This document shows, piece by piece, positions 7,882 to 18,600 of a stretch of 64,000 nt of DNA (position 1 is its first letter; the number at the start of each line of letters is the position of its first letter). Below the pieces are notes generated by a model that saw only the letters and a list, made by a program, of their open reading frames with translations, made no database searches and had not been told where the DNA came from. This stretch comes from Roseiconus lacunae (GTDB lineage Bacteria; Planctomycetota; Planctomycetia; Pirellulales; Pirellulaceae), in the NCBI RefSeq assembly GCF_008312935.1, contig NZ_VSZO01000001.1:1364001-1428000 (forward strand), written 5' to 3'. Both the position numbers and the translations under genes were made by a program.

Positions 7882-10710
7882 ATGCAGATTTTCCCGACCG
7901 AACGACCAATGATCGCGGCTTCTATTGCGTTGACGGCGGTCGTCGTCTTCGTGACGTTCATCCCCGGTCATCGTGTGATCGCTCAAGACGCTGCCGTTCA
8001 AGATGCTGCGTCGAAGCGGGATGAGGGCGAACTGGACCAGGAACTTGTCAAGTTCTTCGAGCACTTTCGAGACACGACCCACGAAGAGTCGGCTGCCGAA
8101 TTGGTCAATCAACTGAATGTTGAGCGAATCTGTGAAGGCGCGGTCGAAAAAGCTGATGTCGAAATCCCTTTGTTGGTCCGGAAAAATCTGCCGTTGATGG
8201 CTAAGACACAGTTTCAACACTGGTTTGAGTTGGCCGACGACCGCTGGATGCGATACGAGCTTGTTTACACCAAGGTTTCTCCCGATGGGACGAAGGCCGA
8301 AGCGTTGGTCCGCACCTGGGACCAAGACTACGTTTCGACAAGGACGTTCTTTGACCTCGAAAAAGGTGAGCGATGGCAAATCACCGACTGGACTGACTTG
8401 ACGATTGGAATGTCCAGTCAGTGGATGATGGCGGCGATTCTGCGCGATGGCTTCAGTACCGACCAGCCGAAAGATTTTCAGCATGTGACAAGCATCATGG
8501 TCCAGTCGATCACCGCGGTCGCGCAGCAAGATTTTTACCAAGCCGCGTCAACGTTGAAAGAATTGGTCGGCTACGATGTCCCCGAAAGTATGCGATCGTT
8601 GCGTTGGTGCTTCACCGCCGCCTGCGAATTGCAGTCCGATGCTAACTATGCACTTGAGGCCGTCGACAAACTCGAAGCTTACGAACCCGATGCCCCGATC
8701 ATCGAACTGATCCGATGCAACGCCTACTTAGCTCTGGAACAATACGACCGGGTCATCGACGAAGGGCATCGATATATGCAGCGGTTCGGTCCCGACGCCG
8801 ACGCCTACCACTCGATCGGATTGGCTTATCACGAACTCGGCAAAACAGACAAGGCGATCGAGTGCTTTTTAGCCGGTCTGGATGATACGCCGGAGTCTTA
8901 TGACATTGTCGAATCACTCGCGATCGCGTTACCTGACGATCGGAAGTCAGAATTTATCGAATATTTCAAAACACTTCCTGACAGCGATGATCAAATCGAA
9001 ATCCTCGCCGATGCACTGGAGATGGGCGGCGACATCGCGGCACTGGACACGTTGCTGGAGTATGCCAAGGAGGTTCCCGGCGGTGCACCCAACCGACCTT
9101 ACTATGAAAGCTTGGTGTTGCAAGACCGGGAGCAATACGCCGAAGCAATGGATCGATTGATTCAAGGTCGTGGGATCTTGGATGAAGACGACTACTATCG
9201 CGAGTATTACGATCTGCAAATCGTCTCGGTCGCCATTGACATGGGGGAACCGATGAAAGCGTATGAAACGATTCAAGACAAGCAACAAGTCTTCGAGTCA
9301 CTGCTTGATCATCTCGATGTTCAACGCTCTCTCGGCACCGAAGGAAATGAACACGACGAGAGCACCCAGCCCAAACACGAACCGTCCCAGTACGATGCTT
9401 GGATTCAGTCACTGATCGAGCATCACACCGGCAAGTTCCCGGATGACTCTTTGACTTGGACTGTTCTTGGACGCCGCGAGTACTATGCCGAAAACTACAA
9501 ATCGGCCGTTCGTCACTTACAAAAAGCACTCGATCTGCACCTAAAGCAAGCCGACGAATCGCTCGAGCAAGAAGATGACTATGTGCTTGAATCACTGCTC
9601 TCTCAACTAGCCGAATGCCACGCCGAATTGAATTCACTTGAAGAGTTTTTTGATGGTTATCCCGATAAGCAGACGTTGCGGAATATCATCGCCTACAGCG
9701 TGGACTACGAATCGGAGCAATATCAACGCGTACTGGAAAAGTACCCAGATAGCCCGGACGATTCCGATGTCGATGGAGGGATCGAATCTCTGTATCTCGC
9801 CGAACGCTATGAGGACGTTCTCAAAGCTTGCCAAGAGGCTGATGAAGAAGACGAATATCTCTACACGATGTACGAAATTTGCAGTCTCGCCTACCTGAAC
9901 CGATTCGACGACGCGATCCTGAGGGCGCGAGGGTTCGACGAAACTCAGCGAGACCTTGGTCGCGCGTTCGTGTATGCAATAAAGAATGATCGAGACCGAT
10001 TCAAAGCGGCATTTCGCCGAGCATTTTTGCACGGCTACAGCGTCGACTTTATGAAAACCTACATTGCGTTCCCGGAAAATTGGGACTTCCTTGATCAGCT
10101 CGAAGAAGGGCTCGTACGCCCCTTCGAATCGTATTCTGAACTACGTCGGCTCGTCTTCCTGACCCGACATCCGTTCGAAGTCAATGCCGTTTCTGTTCAT
10201 CAAGCGGCGAATTCGATCGGTATCGACCTAACTACAGTCCGTCCCGAAGAACTTGCCGACCAAACCAATGAAGAAAGCTATCTTTGCCAGTTCGAAAAAG
10301 GTGCCGTCGTTATTTCGCACCAGGGAAGCGAGTACTTCTTAAAATCAGGGCAGGGGCCCTATCGGGGTGATCCGAAGAATTTGTTCTACACCGAACTCAG
10401 TGAAGGGCAAGCGAACACGATCGATCAACACCAGGCCTGGGTCTCGATCGACGTCTATCAGTGGCCTCAAGCACCCGAGATCGAGACTCCTTCTTCGATC
10501 CCCGGGGAAACGCTGCAAGTTCTGCTGAACTTGGCCCAAGCGCTGACCCTCGGGGATACGACCGCCGACGATTCCACTGTGGGGAATGCGATCGCTGTCG
10601 TCCACGAAGATTCGGCGACATATGTCGCTCCGCTGCCCGACAACTTTTTCGAATCGCTGAAGCAATCTCCCAAGGTCGATACGTTGACCACAATGTTCGA
10701 AGAAAACTGA
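7882..10710 (+). CDS. Secreted TPR-repeat protein
   Basis: A 942-residue protein with an N-terminal signal sequence (hydrophobic from about residue 11 to 28, cleaved near Ala34). An alternative ATG at 7909 gives a shorter signal. Residues 50-180 form an alpha/beta domain of unknown family. From about residue 200 onward there are many helical pairs of TPR type; the clearest units are near residues 310-345 (YHSIGLAYHELGKTDKAIECF) and near 530-565. TPR arrays bind partner proteins, so a scaffold role in the periplasm is a reasonable inference. Its stop codon overlaps by one base a possible start of the downstream propeller lipoprotein gene, which suggests one transcript. Confidence 0.8.
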   Translation: MQIFPTERPMIAASIALTAVVVFVTFIPGHRVIAQDAAVQDAASKRDEGELDQELVKFFEHFRDTTHEESAAELVNQLNVERICEGAVEKADVEIPLLVRKNLPLMAKTQFQHWFELADDRWMRYELVYTKVSPDGTKAEALVRTWDQDYVSTRTFFDLEKGERWQITDWTDLTIGMSSQWMMAAILRDGFSTDQPKDFQHVTSIMVQSITAVAQQDFYQAASTLKELVGYDVPESMRSLRWCFTAACELQSDANYALEAVDKLEAYEPDAPIIELIRCNAYLALEQYDRVIDEGHRYMQRFGPDADAYHSIGLAYHELGKTDKAIECFLAGLDDTPESYDIVESLAIALPDDRKSEFIEYFKTLPDSDDQIEILADALEMGGDIAALDTLLEYAKEVPGGAPNRPYYESLVLQDREQYAEAMDRLIQGRGILDEDDYYREYYDLQIVSVAIDMGEPMKAYETIQDKQQVFESLLDHLDVQRSLGTEGNEHDESTQPKHEPSQYDAWIQSLIEHHTGKFPDDSLTWTVLGRREYYAENYKSAVRHLQKALDLHLKQADESLEQEDDYVLESLLSQLAECHAELNSLEEFFDGYPDKQTLRNIIAYSVDYESEQYQRVLEKYPDSPDDSDVDGGIESLYLAERYEDVLKACQEADEEDEYLYTMYEICSLAYLNRFDDAILRARGFDETQRDLGRAFVYAIKNDRDRFKAAFRRAFLHGYSVDFMKTYIAFPENWDFLDQLEEGLVRPFESYSELRRLVFLTRHPFEVNAVSVHQAANSIGIDLTTVRPEELADQTNEESYLCQFEKGAVVISHQGSEYFLKSGQGPYRGDPKNLFYTELSEGQANTIDQHQAWVSIDVYQWPQAPEIETPSSIPGETLQVLLNLAQALTLGDTTADDSTVGNAIAVVHEDSATYVAPLPDNFFESLKQSPKVDTLTTMFEEN

Positions 10711-10760
10711 TGAACGCTTCCGGTTTTTGTCATGGCAATCGTCACTCGCACGTCCAATCG

Positions 10761-12083
10761 ATGATTCGCTATCGGGCGTTTTATGTCCTCGTGCTAACCG
10801 TTGCATTTGTCGGTTGCCGTAAACGCACACCGGTCAATGAGATATCAACTTCTGAAAGCGGAATTCAAGTTCAGGAGTTTGATCGTTCGCTTACCAAAGG
10901 CGATTGGAATCAGTGGCGAGGTCCGCAAGGCGACGGTGTCGCGGTCGACCAACCGCTTCCAATCGAGTGGGGCGAATCCAAAAATATTGATTGGGACGTC
11001 GACATTCCGGGACGTGGGCACGGCAGTCCGATCGTCGTCAATGACTTGGTCGTCGTTTCTACAGCAATCGATTCGACGGAAGAACAACGCGTCGTTGCGT
11101 TCGATCAGCATAGTGGCGAACAGAAGTGGTCTACGGTGGTCCACCAAGGCGGCTTCCCAAGCCGGCGTGATGTTCATCAAAAGGCGACGAACGCGAACGG
11201 CACCGTGGCATCCGATGGCAACCTGTTTGTGGTTGCTCACCTGAATCAAAATCGAATCATCGTGTCTGCACTCGATCAGTCCGGCGAGATTGCATGGCAA
11301 CGCGATATCGGTGCGTTCGCGTCAAAGTTCGGGTACGCCCCTTCGCCGATCCTCTACAAGTCGTTGGTGATTGTCGCCGCCGATAACTTTGGTGGTGGCT
11401 ACATTGCGGGTTTGGATCTCGCCAGTGGCGAGGTCGCGTGGCGCCGCTCGCGGGGTGATGCGAGTACTTATTCAAGTCCTCATGTCGCGACAGTCGGTGG
11501 CATCGACCAGCTGCTGATCGCCGGCGGAAACCGTGTCGCAAGTTATGACCCTGCGACCGGCGAACCACTTTGGGAGACCGAAGGAACCGCGGCATCGACA
11601 TGCGGAACCGTCGTCACCGCCGGCGAAAAAGTTTTTGCTTCCGGCGGATATCCAGATAAGGAAACCGTTTGTCTTTCCGCTTCGGGCGAACGACTTTGGT
11701 CGCAGTCAACGAAGCTTTATGAGCCGTCCCCCATCACCGACGGGAAAAATCTTTTCGGCGTCACCGATGACGGCATCGCGATTTGCTGGTCGGGTGACGA
11801 AGGAACCGTGCTTTGGCGTAAACGACTTGGCGGCAACTTCAGTGGATCTCCGGTGCTTTGCAACGGACATCTGTATGTCGCTGACTTGTCAGGAAATACC
11901 TATGTCTTCGCGGCCTCTGCCGAAGGCTACCAACCAATCGCCAAGAACCGGTTGGGTGATGATTGCTATGCAAGTCCTGCGATCAGCGACTCTGCGATCT
12001 ACCTTCGAATCGGAATCGGATCCGGGAACAATCGTAAGGAACGCCTGGTGAAAATTCGCGACACTTCCGGCAAGAGCAGTTAG
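10761..12083 (+). CDS. PQQ-like beta-propeller lipoprotein
   Basis: A 440-residue protein of the PQQ/BamB-like propeller family. The chosen ATG starts a short signal ending in a lipobox-like FVGC, so the mature protein should be lipid-anchored at the Cys. An ATG at 10710 overlaps the TPR gene stop (TGATG) and would add 17 residues before the signal. The body starts with WRGPQGDG, typical of the family, and contains repeated blades with the pattern L-D-x-x-S-G-E-x-x-W, for example near residues 115, 205 and 260. Such proteins are common secreted propellers in planctomycetes and need not bind PQQ. Co-transcription with its neighbours is likely. Confidence 0.85.
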   Translation: MIRYRAFYVLVLTVAFVGCRKRTPVNEISTSESGIQVQEFDRSLTKGDWNQWRGPQGDGVAVDQPLPIEWGESKNIDWDVDIPGRGHGSPIVVNDLVVVSTAIDSTEEQRVVAFDQHSGEQKWSTVVHQGGFPSRRDVHQKATNANGTVASDGNLFVVAHLNQNRIIVSALDQSGEIAWQRDIGAFASKFGYAPSPILYKSLVIVAADNFGGGYIAGLDLASGEVAWRRSRGDASTYSSPHVATVGGIDQLLIAGGNRVASYDPATGEPLWETEGTAASTCGTVVTAGEKVFASGGYPDKETVCLSASGERLWSQSTKLYEPSPITDGKNLFGVTDDGIAICWSGDEGTVLWRKRLGGNFSGSPVLCNGHLYVADLSGNTYVFAASAEGYQPIAKNRLGDDCYASPAISDSAIYLRIGIGSGNNRKERLVKIRDTSGKSS

Positions 12084-12099
12084 GAAAAGAGTATCCATC

Positions 12100-13287
12100 A
12101 TGAAACGGCGTTTCTTTCTCGCTACCTCGATCGGCCTTTCGTTGACCGGTTTGACACTCGCTGACGATTCGGGATCCGATCGGCGTCGCGTCGCGATCAT
12201 AGGGCACACGGGGCGTGGGAATTTTGGGCACGGTCTCGATACCGTTTGGACGCTGTTACCCGAAACCAAAATTGTTGGTGTCGCCGATGCCAATCCGAAG
12301 GGGCTGGCGAGTGCCCAACAGCGATTGAAGACCGGTCACGGCTATGCTGATTACCGTACAATGCTCAAGGAGGTTCGCCCGGAATTTGTCTCGGTCGCAC
12401 CTCGCCACGCGGATCAACATCACGACATGATCATCGCGGCGATCGAATCGGGGGCCAAAGGGATTTATGTGGAAAAACCGATTTGCCGAAGTCTGGCCGA
12501 GCTCGATGCGATCGTTCAAGCCGCCGATCAACGAGACGTGAAAATCGCGGTCGCACATCGCAATCGCTATCACCCGGTGATGCCGGTTATCAAGCAACTG
12601 CTTGACGACGGACAGCTCGGTAAGCTGCTCGAAATCCGTGGCCGTGGCAAAGGTGATCGCCGCGGCGGTATCGAAGATCTTTGGGTGCTAGGCAGTCATG
12701 AATTCAATTTAATGCATTACTTTGCAGGCCAACCCGTTTCCTGCTCGGCAACGATCCTGCAAGACGATCGACCCGTCGTCGCGGCAAATGTGATCGACGG
12801 CAACGAAGGCCTGGGGCCGATGGCGGGCAATCGAGTTCACGCAACATACATCATGGAAAACGGCGTGATGGCTCGTTACGATTCGATCGCAAACGACCAG
12901 ACCTCGAAAAGCTACTGCATGCAACTCGTCGGGTCAAAAGGCATCATTACGATTCACATCGATATGACGCCGGTCGCCCACTTCACACCCGGTGATCCCT
13001 ATCAAGTTCCTGAAAAACCGCGGCCATGGATACCGATCACGACTGCCGGGATCGGTCAGCCAGAATCAAATCCCCAGGCGGTTCGCGATGTTCATCGTCA
13101 TATCACCGCCGTCCGTGACCTGATCGATGCCGTTGACCATCGCCGTGCACCACTTTGCAGTATCCGAGATGCGGGCGTCACGATTGAGATGATCGCTGCG
13201 GTGTTCGAGTCGCATCGTCGGTCGGGGCAAGTGACGACGTTTCCTTTAGAGGAACGTGAGAACGCACTTGCCAAGTTAAGCCGGTAG
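12100..13287 (+). CDS. Secreted Gfo/Idh/MocA-family oxidoreductase
   Basis: A 395-residue NAD(P)-dependent oxidoreductase. The N-terminus MKRRFFLATS is a Tat-like signal, as expected for a cofactor-loaded enzyme exported folded. The Rossmann part follows from about residue 30 (VAIIGHTGRGNFG), and the catalytic EKP motif is at Glu125-Lys126-Pro127. The C-terminal alpha/beta domain carries a GSHEFNLMHYF segment with the His used in catalysis in many members. The family oxidises or epimerises sugars and inositols; the substrate here is unknown. An AGGAAAAG ribosome site lies about 10 bases upstream, and the gene begins 16 bases after the propeller gene. Confidence 0.9.
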   Translation: MKRRFFLATSIGLSLTGLTLADDSGSDRRRVAIIGHTGRGNFGHGLDTVWTLLPETKIVGVADANPKGLASAQQRLKTGHGYADYRTMLKEVRPEFVSVAPRHADQHHDMIIAAIESGAKGIYVEKPICRSLAELDAIVQAADQRDVKIAVAHRNRYHPVMPVIKQLLDDGQLGKLLEIRGRGKGDRRGGIEDLWVLGSHEFNLMHYFAGQPVSCSATILQDDRPVVAANVIDGNEGLGPMAGNRVHATYIMENGVMARYDSIANDQTSKSYCMQLVGSKGIITIHIDMTPVAHFTPGDPYQVPEKPRPWIPITTAGIGQPESNPQAVRDVHRHITAVRDLIDAVDHRRAPLCSIRDAGVTIEMIAAVFESHRRSGQVTTFPLEERENALAKLSR

Positions 13288-13308
13288 AGAGCGTATCGCA
13301 ATCAGGTC

Positions 13309-15309
13309 TTAAAAGAAGCCGCCACCGCCACCGCCGAAACCACCCCCGCCAAGACCGGCGGGCATCTGTGGCGGTTCGTATTTCATTGGGACGTCGCTTT
13401 CTTGTGAGGCGAATGAGTTGGCTCGAAAGGCTTTGATTAATTCTTCGATTTCACGATGAACTTCGTAGGTCGACGAAATCACAATGCAGGGACGGTCACC
13501 CGGACCGGGGGCCATTGTGCTGTTTCCACCCAGTGCTTCCCAGCAATCCGGGGTGACGGTCGTCTGGATCATCTGCATCAGCGAATCGTAATGACCGTTG
13601 AGACCGAGTCCTTCGAGCCAGTACACGCGGTTGAGCAACTTGCTTTCGGCTGCCTCGACTGTAGTTACCGTAGGGATGTTGTTGAACACCGTCAGTACCA
13701 AATCAAAATCACGAAGCATGGATTTCATTGAGTCGTAGACGGGGACGGAATTAACTGCAAAAGTGACGCCAAGCTCTGCATCGAGTCCAATCTCTTCTAA
13801 AGCTCGTCGATCGATTTGGAAGCTGATTTCGGTTTCGTTTTCGAAGACTCGGATAGCGTCTTCAAGCGGTGTGTCGATGAACGATTGGCTTGTCTGTTGC
13901 GAAATTTTGTTAGCAAGTTCTAACATCGAATCATTGTCGGCATTCAACCAAAGGTCCGTTCCGATCCCGCGATGGACGAGCTGGCTGGGATTTGCCGTGA
14001 TCACCAATCCTTCGTTTTGGACGACTGCCTTCAAGCCAAGGGGATCAAGTATTTTTCGCAGAACGGTTCGAACCGGTTCCTCGTTGGCCTCATACTTGAC
14101 CGTTCGATCACGATCCAACTGAGCGAAGTCGAATGCGCGAACATCCATTATCACCGGTAGAGACAACTGTTCCTGAAGCGTACTTGCCAAATCACCGACG
14201 GTTGAATCGACGGTAAGGTCACCGAAGCGATCCAGCTCACTTTGTACTCGTTTGGCGACTTCCGAAGCTGGCGAACCGTTTCGGTCCGTATCAGGGTTGG
14301 GCATGTCGGCTTGGGCAGTCGTTGCAGGCGAGGACTCACTCGCCGGGGTAACCGCAATCGTTTCCGTGCGTACGAGTTCCGTCGAAGTTGCTTGGTTGTT
14401 CGCGACCGTGATTTCGGGGGCGTCACCGGAAGCCGCATCGACCAATCCGTCGATGGGCGTCAGTAGCAATAGGGTGAGCGTGCCGGCTGCTGCGGCGCCA
14501 CCGGCGAGGTTCCAGGGAGACATAAGACGCTTTCCTGTTGAGAGAAGGGGATTGACGAGACTTTCGGGGATTGGCGGATGGGGAATCGATTTCGCGGAAC
14601 CGAATGCGTGTAGAAACTGGCTCGACGCAAGCGATGCTTCCGCGGAACCGACGCTCGTCGTAACTGCGGAAGTGAACGCTAAAAGCGGGACAACGCCGCG
14701 CCGACGCAGTCGACCGGCAAGCAACTTTCGGCCGCGTTGTAGCCTGCCACGTATCGTCCCGACCGAGGTTTGAAATCGCTCGGCCATCGTTTCGAGCCGC
14801 AGCCCTTGGTAAACCTGCATGACCAAAACGGTTCGGTATCGATCCGGCAGTGCCGCGAGTTCTTCATCGAGAATCACCGCGTCATGTTGGGCCGCGATTT
14901 GATCCAGCGGATCGTCTGAGACCGACAGTGCGCCGGAGCATTCGAGTTGCTCGGTCGATTGTTGTAGCTCGATCGATCGTTGCAAGGTTGCCATGGAAGC
15001 TCGTTGTGCGACCCGGTGCAGCCATCCGGGCAAGCACTCGGGACGTCGGATTTTGTGGCCATTCTTTGCCAACAACAGAAACGTGGTTTGGTACGCATCT
15101 TCCGCATCGGCCGGGCAACGACATTTGCGCCGACAAACGCTCAGCACCATCACGCTGTAACGTGAGACAAGTTCGGTAAACGCCTCGGACAGCTTGTCAC
15201 GCGACCAAGCGTCAAGCAGATCGGCATCGCTCGATGCAGTGAGATCTGCCTTCTTGATCGCCGCAGCCAAAGTGGGCTGAAATTCGATAGATGGGGTGCT
15301 CTGGTTCAT
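13309..15309 (-). CDS. ECF sigma factor fused to membrane segment and two STN-like domains
   Basis: A 666-residue fusion. Residues 40-105 are sigma region 2 (ending in a W-L-H-R-V-A-Q-R segment) and 150-205 are region 4 with a helix-turn-helix (ETMAERFQTSVGTIRGRL). A hydrophobic segment at about 267-285 should cross the membrane. Beyond it lie two similar alpha/beta repeats at about 366-443 and 478-553, resembling STN/secretin short domains, then a C-terminal Gly-rich tail. This predicts a membrane-tethered sigma factor whose outer part could sense something or must be cut off. The ATG at 15309 is preferred over open frame to 15480. No anti-sigma gene is adjacent. Confidence 0.85.
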   Translation of the reverse strand: MNQSTPSIEFQPTLAAAIKKADLTASSDADLLDAWSRDKLSEAFTELVSRYSVMVLSVCRRKCRCPADAEDAYQTTFLLLAKNGHKIRRPECLPGWLHRVAQRASMATLQRSIELQQSTEQLECSGALSVSDDPLDQIAAQHDAVILDEELAALPDRYRTVLVMQVYQGLRLETMAERFQTSVGTIRGRLQRGRKLLAGRLRRRGVVPLLAFTSAVTTSVGSAEASLASSQFLHAFGSAKSIPHPPIPESLVNPLLSTGKRLMSPWNLAGGAAAAGTLTLLLLTPIDGLVDAASGDAPEITVANNQATSTELVRTETIAVTPASESSPATTAQADMPNPDTDRNGSPASEVAKRVQSELDRFGDLTVDSTVGDLASTLQEQLSLPVIMDVRAFDFAQLDRDRTVKYEANEEPVRTVLRKILDPLGLKAVVQNEGLVITANPSQLVHRGIGTDLWLNADNDSMLELANKISQQTSQSFIDTPLEDAIRVFENETEISFQIDRRALEEIGLDAELGVTFAVNSVPVYDSMKSMLRDFDLVLTVFNNIPTVTTVEAAESKLLNRVYWLEGLGLNGHYDSLMQMIQTTVTPDCWEALGGNSTMAPGPGDRPCIVISSTYEVHREIEELIKAFRANSFASQESDVPMKYEPPQMPAGLGGGGFGGGGGGFF

Positions 15310-15660
15310 GGTTCGTACCATGGTAGTGCAGTCAATCGAGGTGGCGGCGCGCAGGAAAACTGAGGAATCACAAAGTTTTTCCAGACCACCGATGGCCGAG
15401 AAGATTTCCCTGGCAGCTCCGTGTTTCAAAGCGGGGCAGTGAAGGAACGGCGTGCCCGCGAAACACGCCACCGATCGCACGAAACCTGAGCCGTACGAGC
15501 CACCTTCGGAGACTCAGATTGAGCTTACGGGGAGGTGAATTTGCAGTGGCGACAGCTTGTGCCGGGACAGTGGCGAATACGAATCGGCGCGTTTCGTGTT
15601 CGGCGCGGCGCAACTACGATACGCCTAGATTCAACGCACCGATTTCATGGGAAATGATCT
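15310..15660. other. Intergenic region between divergent genes
   Basis: These 351 bases separate the membrane-tethered sigma factor gene from the divergent propeller-amidohydrolase gene. The sigma frame stays open back to 15480, but the extra 57 residues are Cys- and His-rich and unlike a family N-terminus. I see no RNA gene, repeat or strong hairpin. Both promoters should lie here. Confidence 0.4.
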
Positions 15661-18600
15661 ATGCCGCTCCGTCGCTTCCACCTCGTGATTTGCTTTGCCG
15701 GTACTGTCGGCCTTCTGTCTTTTGGGTTGACCAGAGCCGCGTCTCCTTCCGAATCGAGTTCCGTCAAATCGGTTACGGCGGAATCAAATGGCGACGGGAG
15801 TTCGGGGAGTGATTTAGATAAGAACGCGAAATCGAACAGCTGGGACATTGAGACCCCCTCCGGGAAAGCTTCGGTGCAAACGATCGATGTCACCGAAGGC
15901 ACATGGATGAACCTTGATGTCAGCCCCGATGGGAAGCAAATCGTTTTTGATCTGCTCGGCGATCTGTACACGATTCCCGTCGACGGCGAACAACCACGCA
16001 CTCCGACGAAATTGACCTCGGGCATCGGTTGGGATATGCAGCCCCGGTATAGTCCCGACGGAAGCTGGATCGCATTTACCAGTGACCGAATGGGCAAGAA
16101 CAAACGTGCCGGCGACAATCTTTGGATCATGCGTGCCGACGGTAGCGACGTTCGCCAGGTCAGCAATGAAACGTTTCGCTTGCTGAACGGACCGGCATGG
16201 TCCCCCGACGGCGACTACCTGATCGGACGCAAACACTTTACCAGTCGGCGATCACTCGGGTCGGGTGAAATCTGGATGTATCATCGGGCCGCCAAAAGCG
16301 CCGAAGCGATGGCAGGAATCCAGCTCACACAAAAGCCGAACGAACAAAAGGACGTCAACGAACCGGTTTACTCACCCGACGGAAAGTATATCTATTACTC
16401 TCAAGACACCACGCCGGGAAACACCTTTGAATACGACAAGGATTCACACGGCCAGATTTACACGATCAAGCGTTTGAATCTCGAGGACGGAACCACCGAA
16501 GCGTTTGTGACCGGGCCCGGAGGCGCTTGCCGTCCGACACCATCACATGATGGAAAATCGCTTGCCTTTGTTCGCCGCGTCGATGCGAAAACGACGCTGC
16601 ATGTGCTTGACCTGCAATCCGGTGCGGTCCGCTTGGTCTACGACGAACTCGAACGCGACATGCAAGAAGCGTGGGCGATTCATGGTGTTTATCCCAATTT
16701 TGCTTGGATGCCGGACGATCAATCCATCATCGCTTGGGCCAAAGGAAAGATTCGGCGAATCGATATTCGGACGGGAACCGCAAGCGTGATTCCTTTTCAC
16801 CTCGTCGATGAACGTGAAGTCCGCGATGCCGTTCGTTTCTCGGTCGAAGTCGCGCCGGAACGGTTCCCGGTCAAGATGCTTCGTTGGGTCAGCCAGTCAC
16901 CACGCGGCGATCAAGTCGTCTATCAAGCACTTGGCAAAATTTGGCTCAAGGACTTGCCCGATGGCCAGCCGCGACGCTTGACCACACAGACCGACCATCA
17001 TGAGTTTTACCCCAGCTTTTCGCGTGACGGAAAGCACCTTGTTTACTCGACCTGGAACGACGAAACGCTTGGTTCGATTCGCGTCGCTGCGGTCGACAAG
17101 ACAGGGACACCCGAGGAACAGCAAACATGGACGGTGACCAAAGAACCCGGCCATTACCTCGAACCGACGTTCTCTCCCGATGGGAAAACCATCGTGTTCG
17201 TCAAATCCGGCGACGGTTATTTAAGATCACCCCTGTGGTCGCGCGAACCAGGTTTGTACAAAGTCGATGCCCATGGTGGTGAAGCCGAACGCCTGCTCGA
17301 TTCGGGACACTCTCCACAATTCGCAAATGATAGCGATCGTGTTTACTTCTTGAAGTCGAATCGTGGTTCGGATGCGGATAACCTCCGACTGTGCTCGGTC
17401 GGACTCGATGGTGACGACGAACGCGATCACCTGAAAAGCCAATGGGGAACGACGTTTCGTGTCTCACCCGATGGGAAATGGGCGGCCTTCATTGAACGAT
17501 TCAACGTCTATGTCACACCGCTGGTCAACGCCGGAAAGGCGATTGATATCGGTCCCAAAGGATCTGCCATTCCGATCGCAAAGGTCAGTGAACAGGCGGG
17601 GGACTGGTGCCACTTTTCCGGTGACAGTTCAAACTTGGTATGGGCACTCGGCCCAACGCTCTATCGCAAGCCACTCGACCAAGCATTTGGCTTCCTTGGC
17701 GAGGATCCGGCTGATGATTTAGTTGCAGACGCGACATCTGCGGAAGCGACAAAAACGTCGGCGACTGACAACGCACCGACCGGCGAGCCGACGACGAGCC
17801 CCGAACAAATTGCGATCGGTTTTGAAACAACGACCGCCGCCCCAGAAACTACCTTTGCGTTCGTCGGCGCCAAAATTGTCACGATGGGAGAACAGGGGGT
17901 TATCAATCCGGGCACGATTGTGATCCGTGGTAACCGGATTGAAGCACTCGGACCAAGAAATGAAGTCACGATCCCTGACGAAGCAACCATCATTCAGACA
18001 CCGGGGATGGTCATCCTGCCAGGTTTGGTTGACGTCCACGCACACGGTCCGATGTCTAGCGATGGAATTACCCCGCAACAAAACTGGGTCAACTACGCGC
18101 GGCTGGCCTTTGGCGTGACGACCGTCCATGATCCCTCGAACGACACCGGCGGTACGTTCTCGGCAATCGAGATGATTCGTGTCGGAGAAACGCTCGGACC
18201 GCGTACCTTTTCTACCGGAACGATTTTGTACGGTGCCGCGGGCAGCTTTAAAGCAGAAATTGAAAGCCTCGAAGATGCCAAGTTCCACCTCCGGCGGATG
18301 AAAGCTGCCGGCGCCTTTAGCGTCAAGAGTTACAACCAACCGCGACGCGATCAACGCCAACAAGTACTCGCCGCGGCACGCGAACTCGAGATGATGGTTG
18401 TTCCCGAAGGCGGATCAACCTTCATGCACAACATGACAATGATCGTCGACGGCCACACCGGTATCGAACATACGTTACCGGTGCAAACGGCGTATGACGA
18501 CGTCTTCGATCTTTGGCGCGGCACCGATGTCGGCTATACACCGACGCTCTGTGTCGCCTACGGAGGTATCTCGGGCGAGCGTTACTGGTATGAAGTCGAT

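Noticed and set aside
7858..8541. Long open frame on the minus strand (227 codons) inside the TPR gene
   Set aside because: It is the shadow of a strongly coding plus-strand frame; its sequence has no protein-like pattern and no start context.
8966..9637. 223-codon minus-strand frame inside the TPR gene
   Set aside because: Arg-, His- and Ser-rich shadow frame with no family likeness.
13319..13360. CCGCCA-type repeats at the end of the sigma fusion gene
   Set aside because: They encode the Gly-rich tail of the protein.
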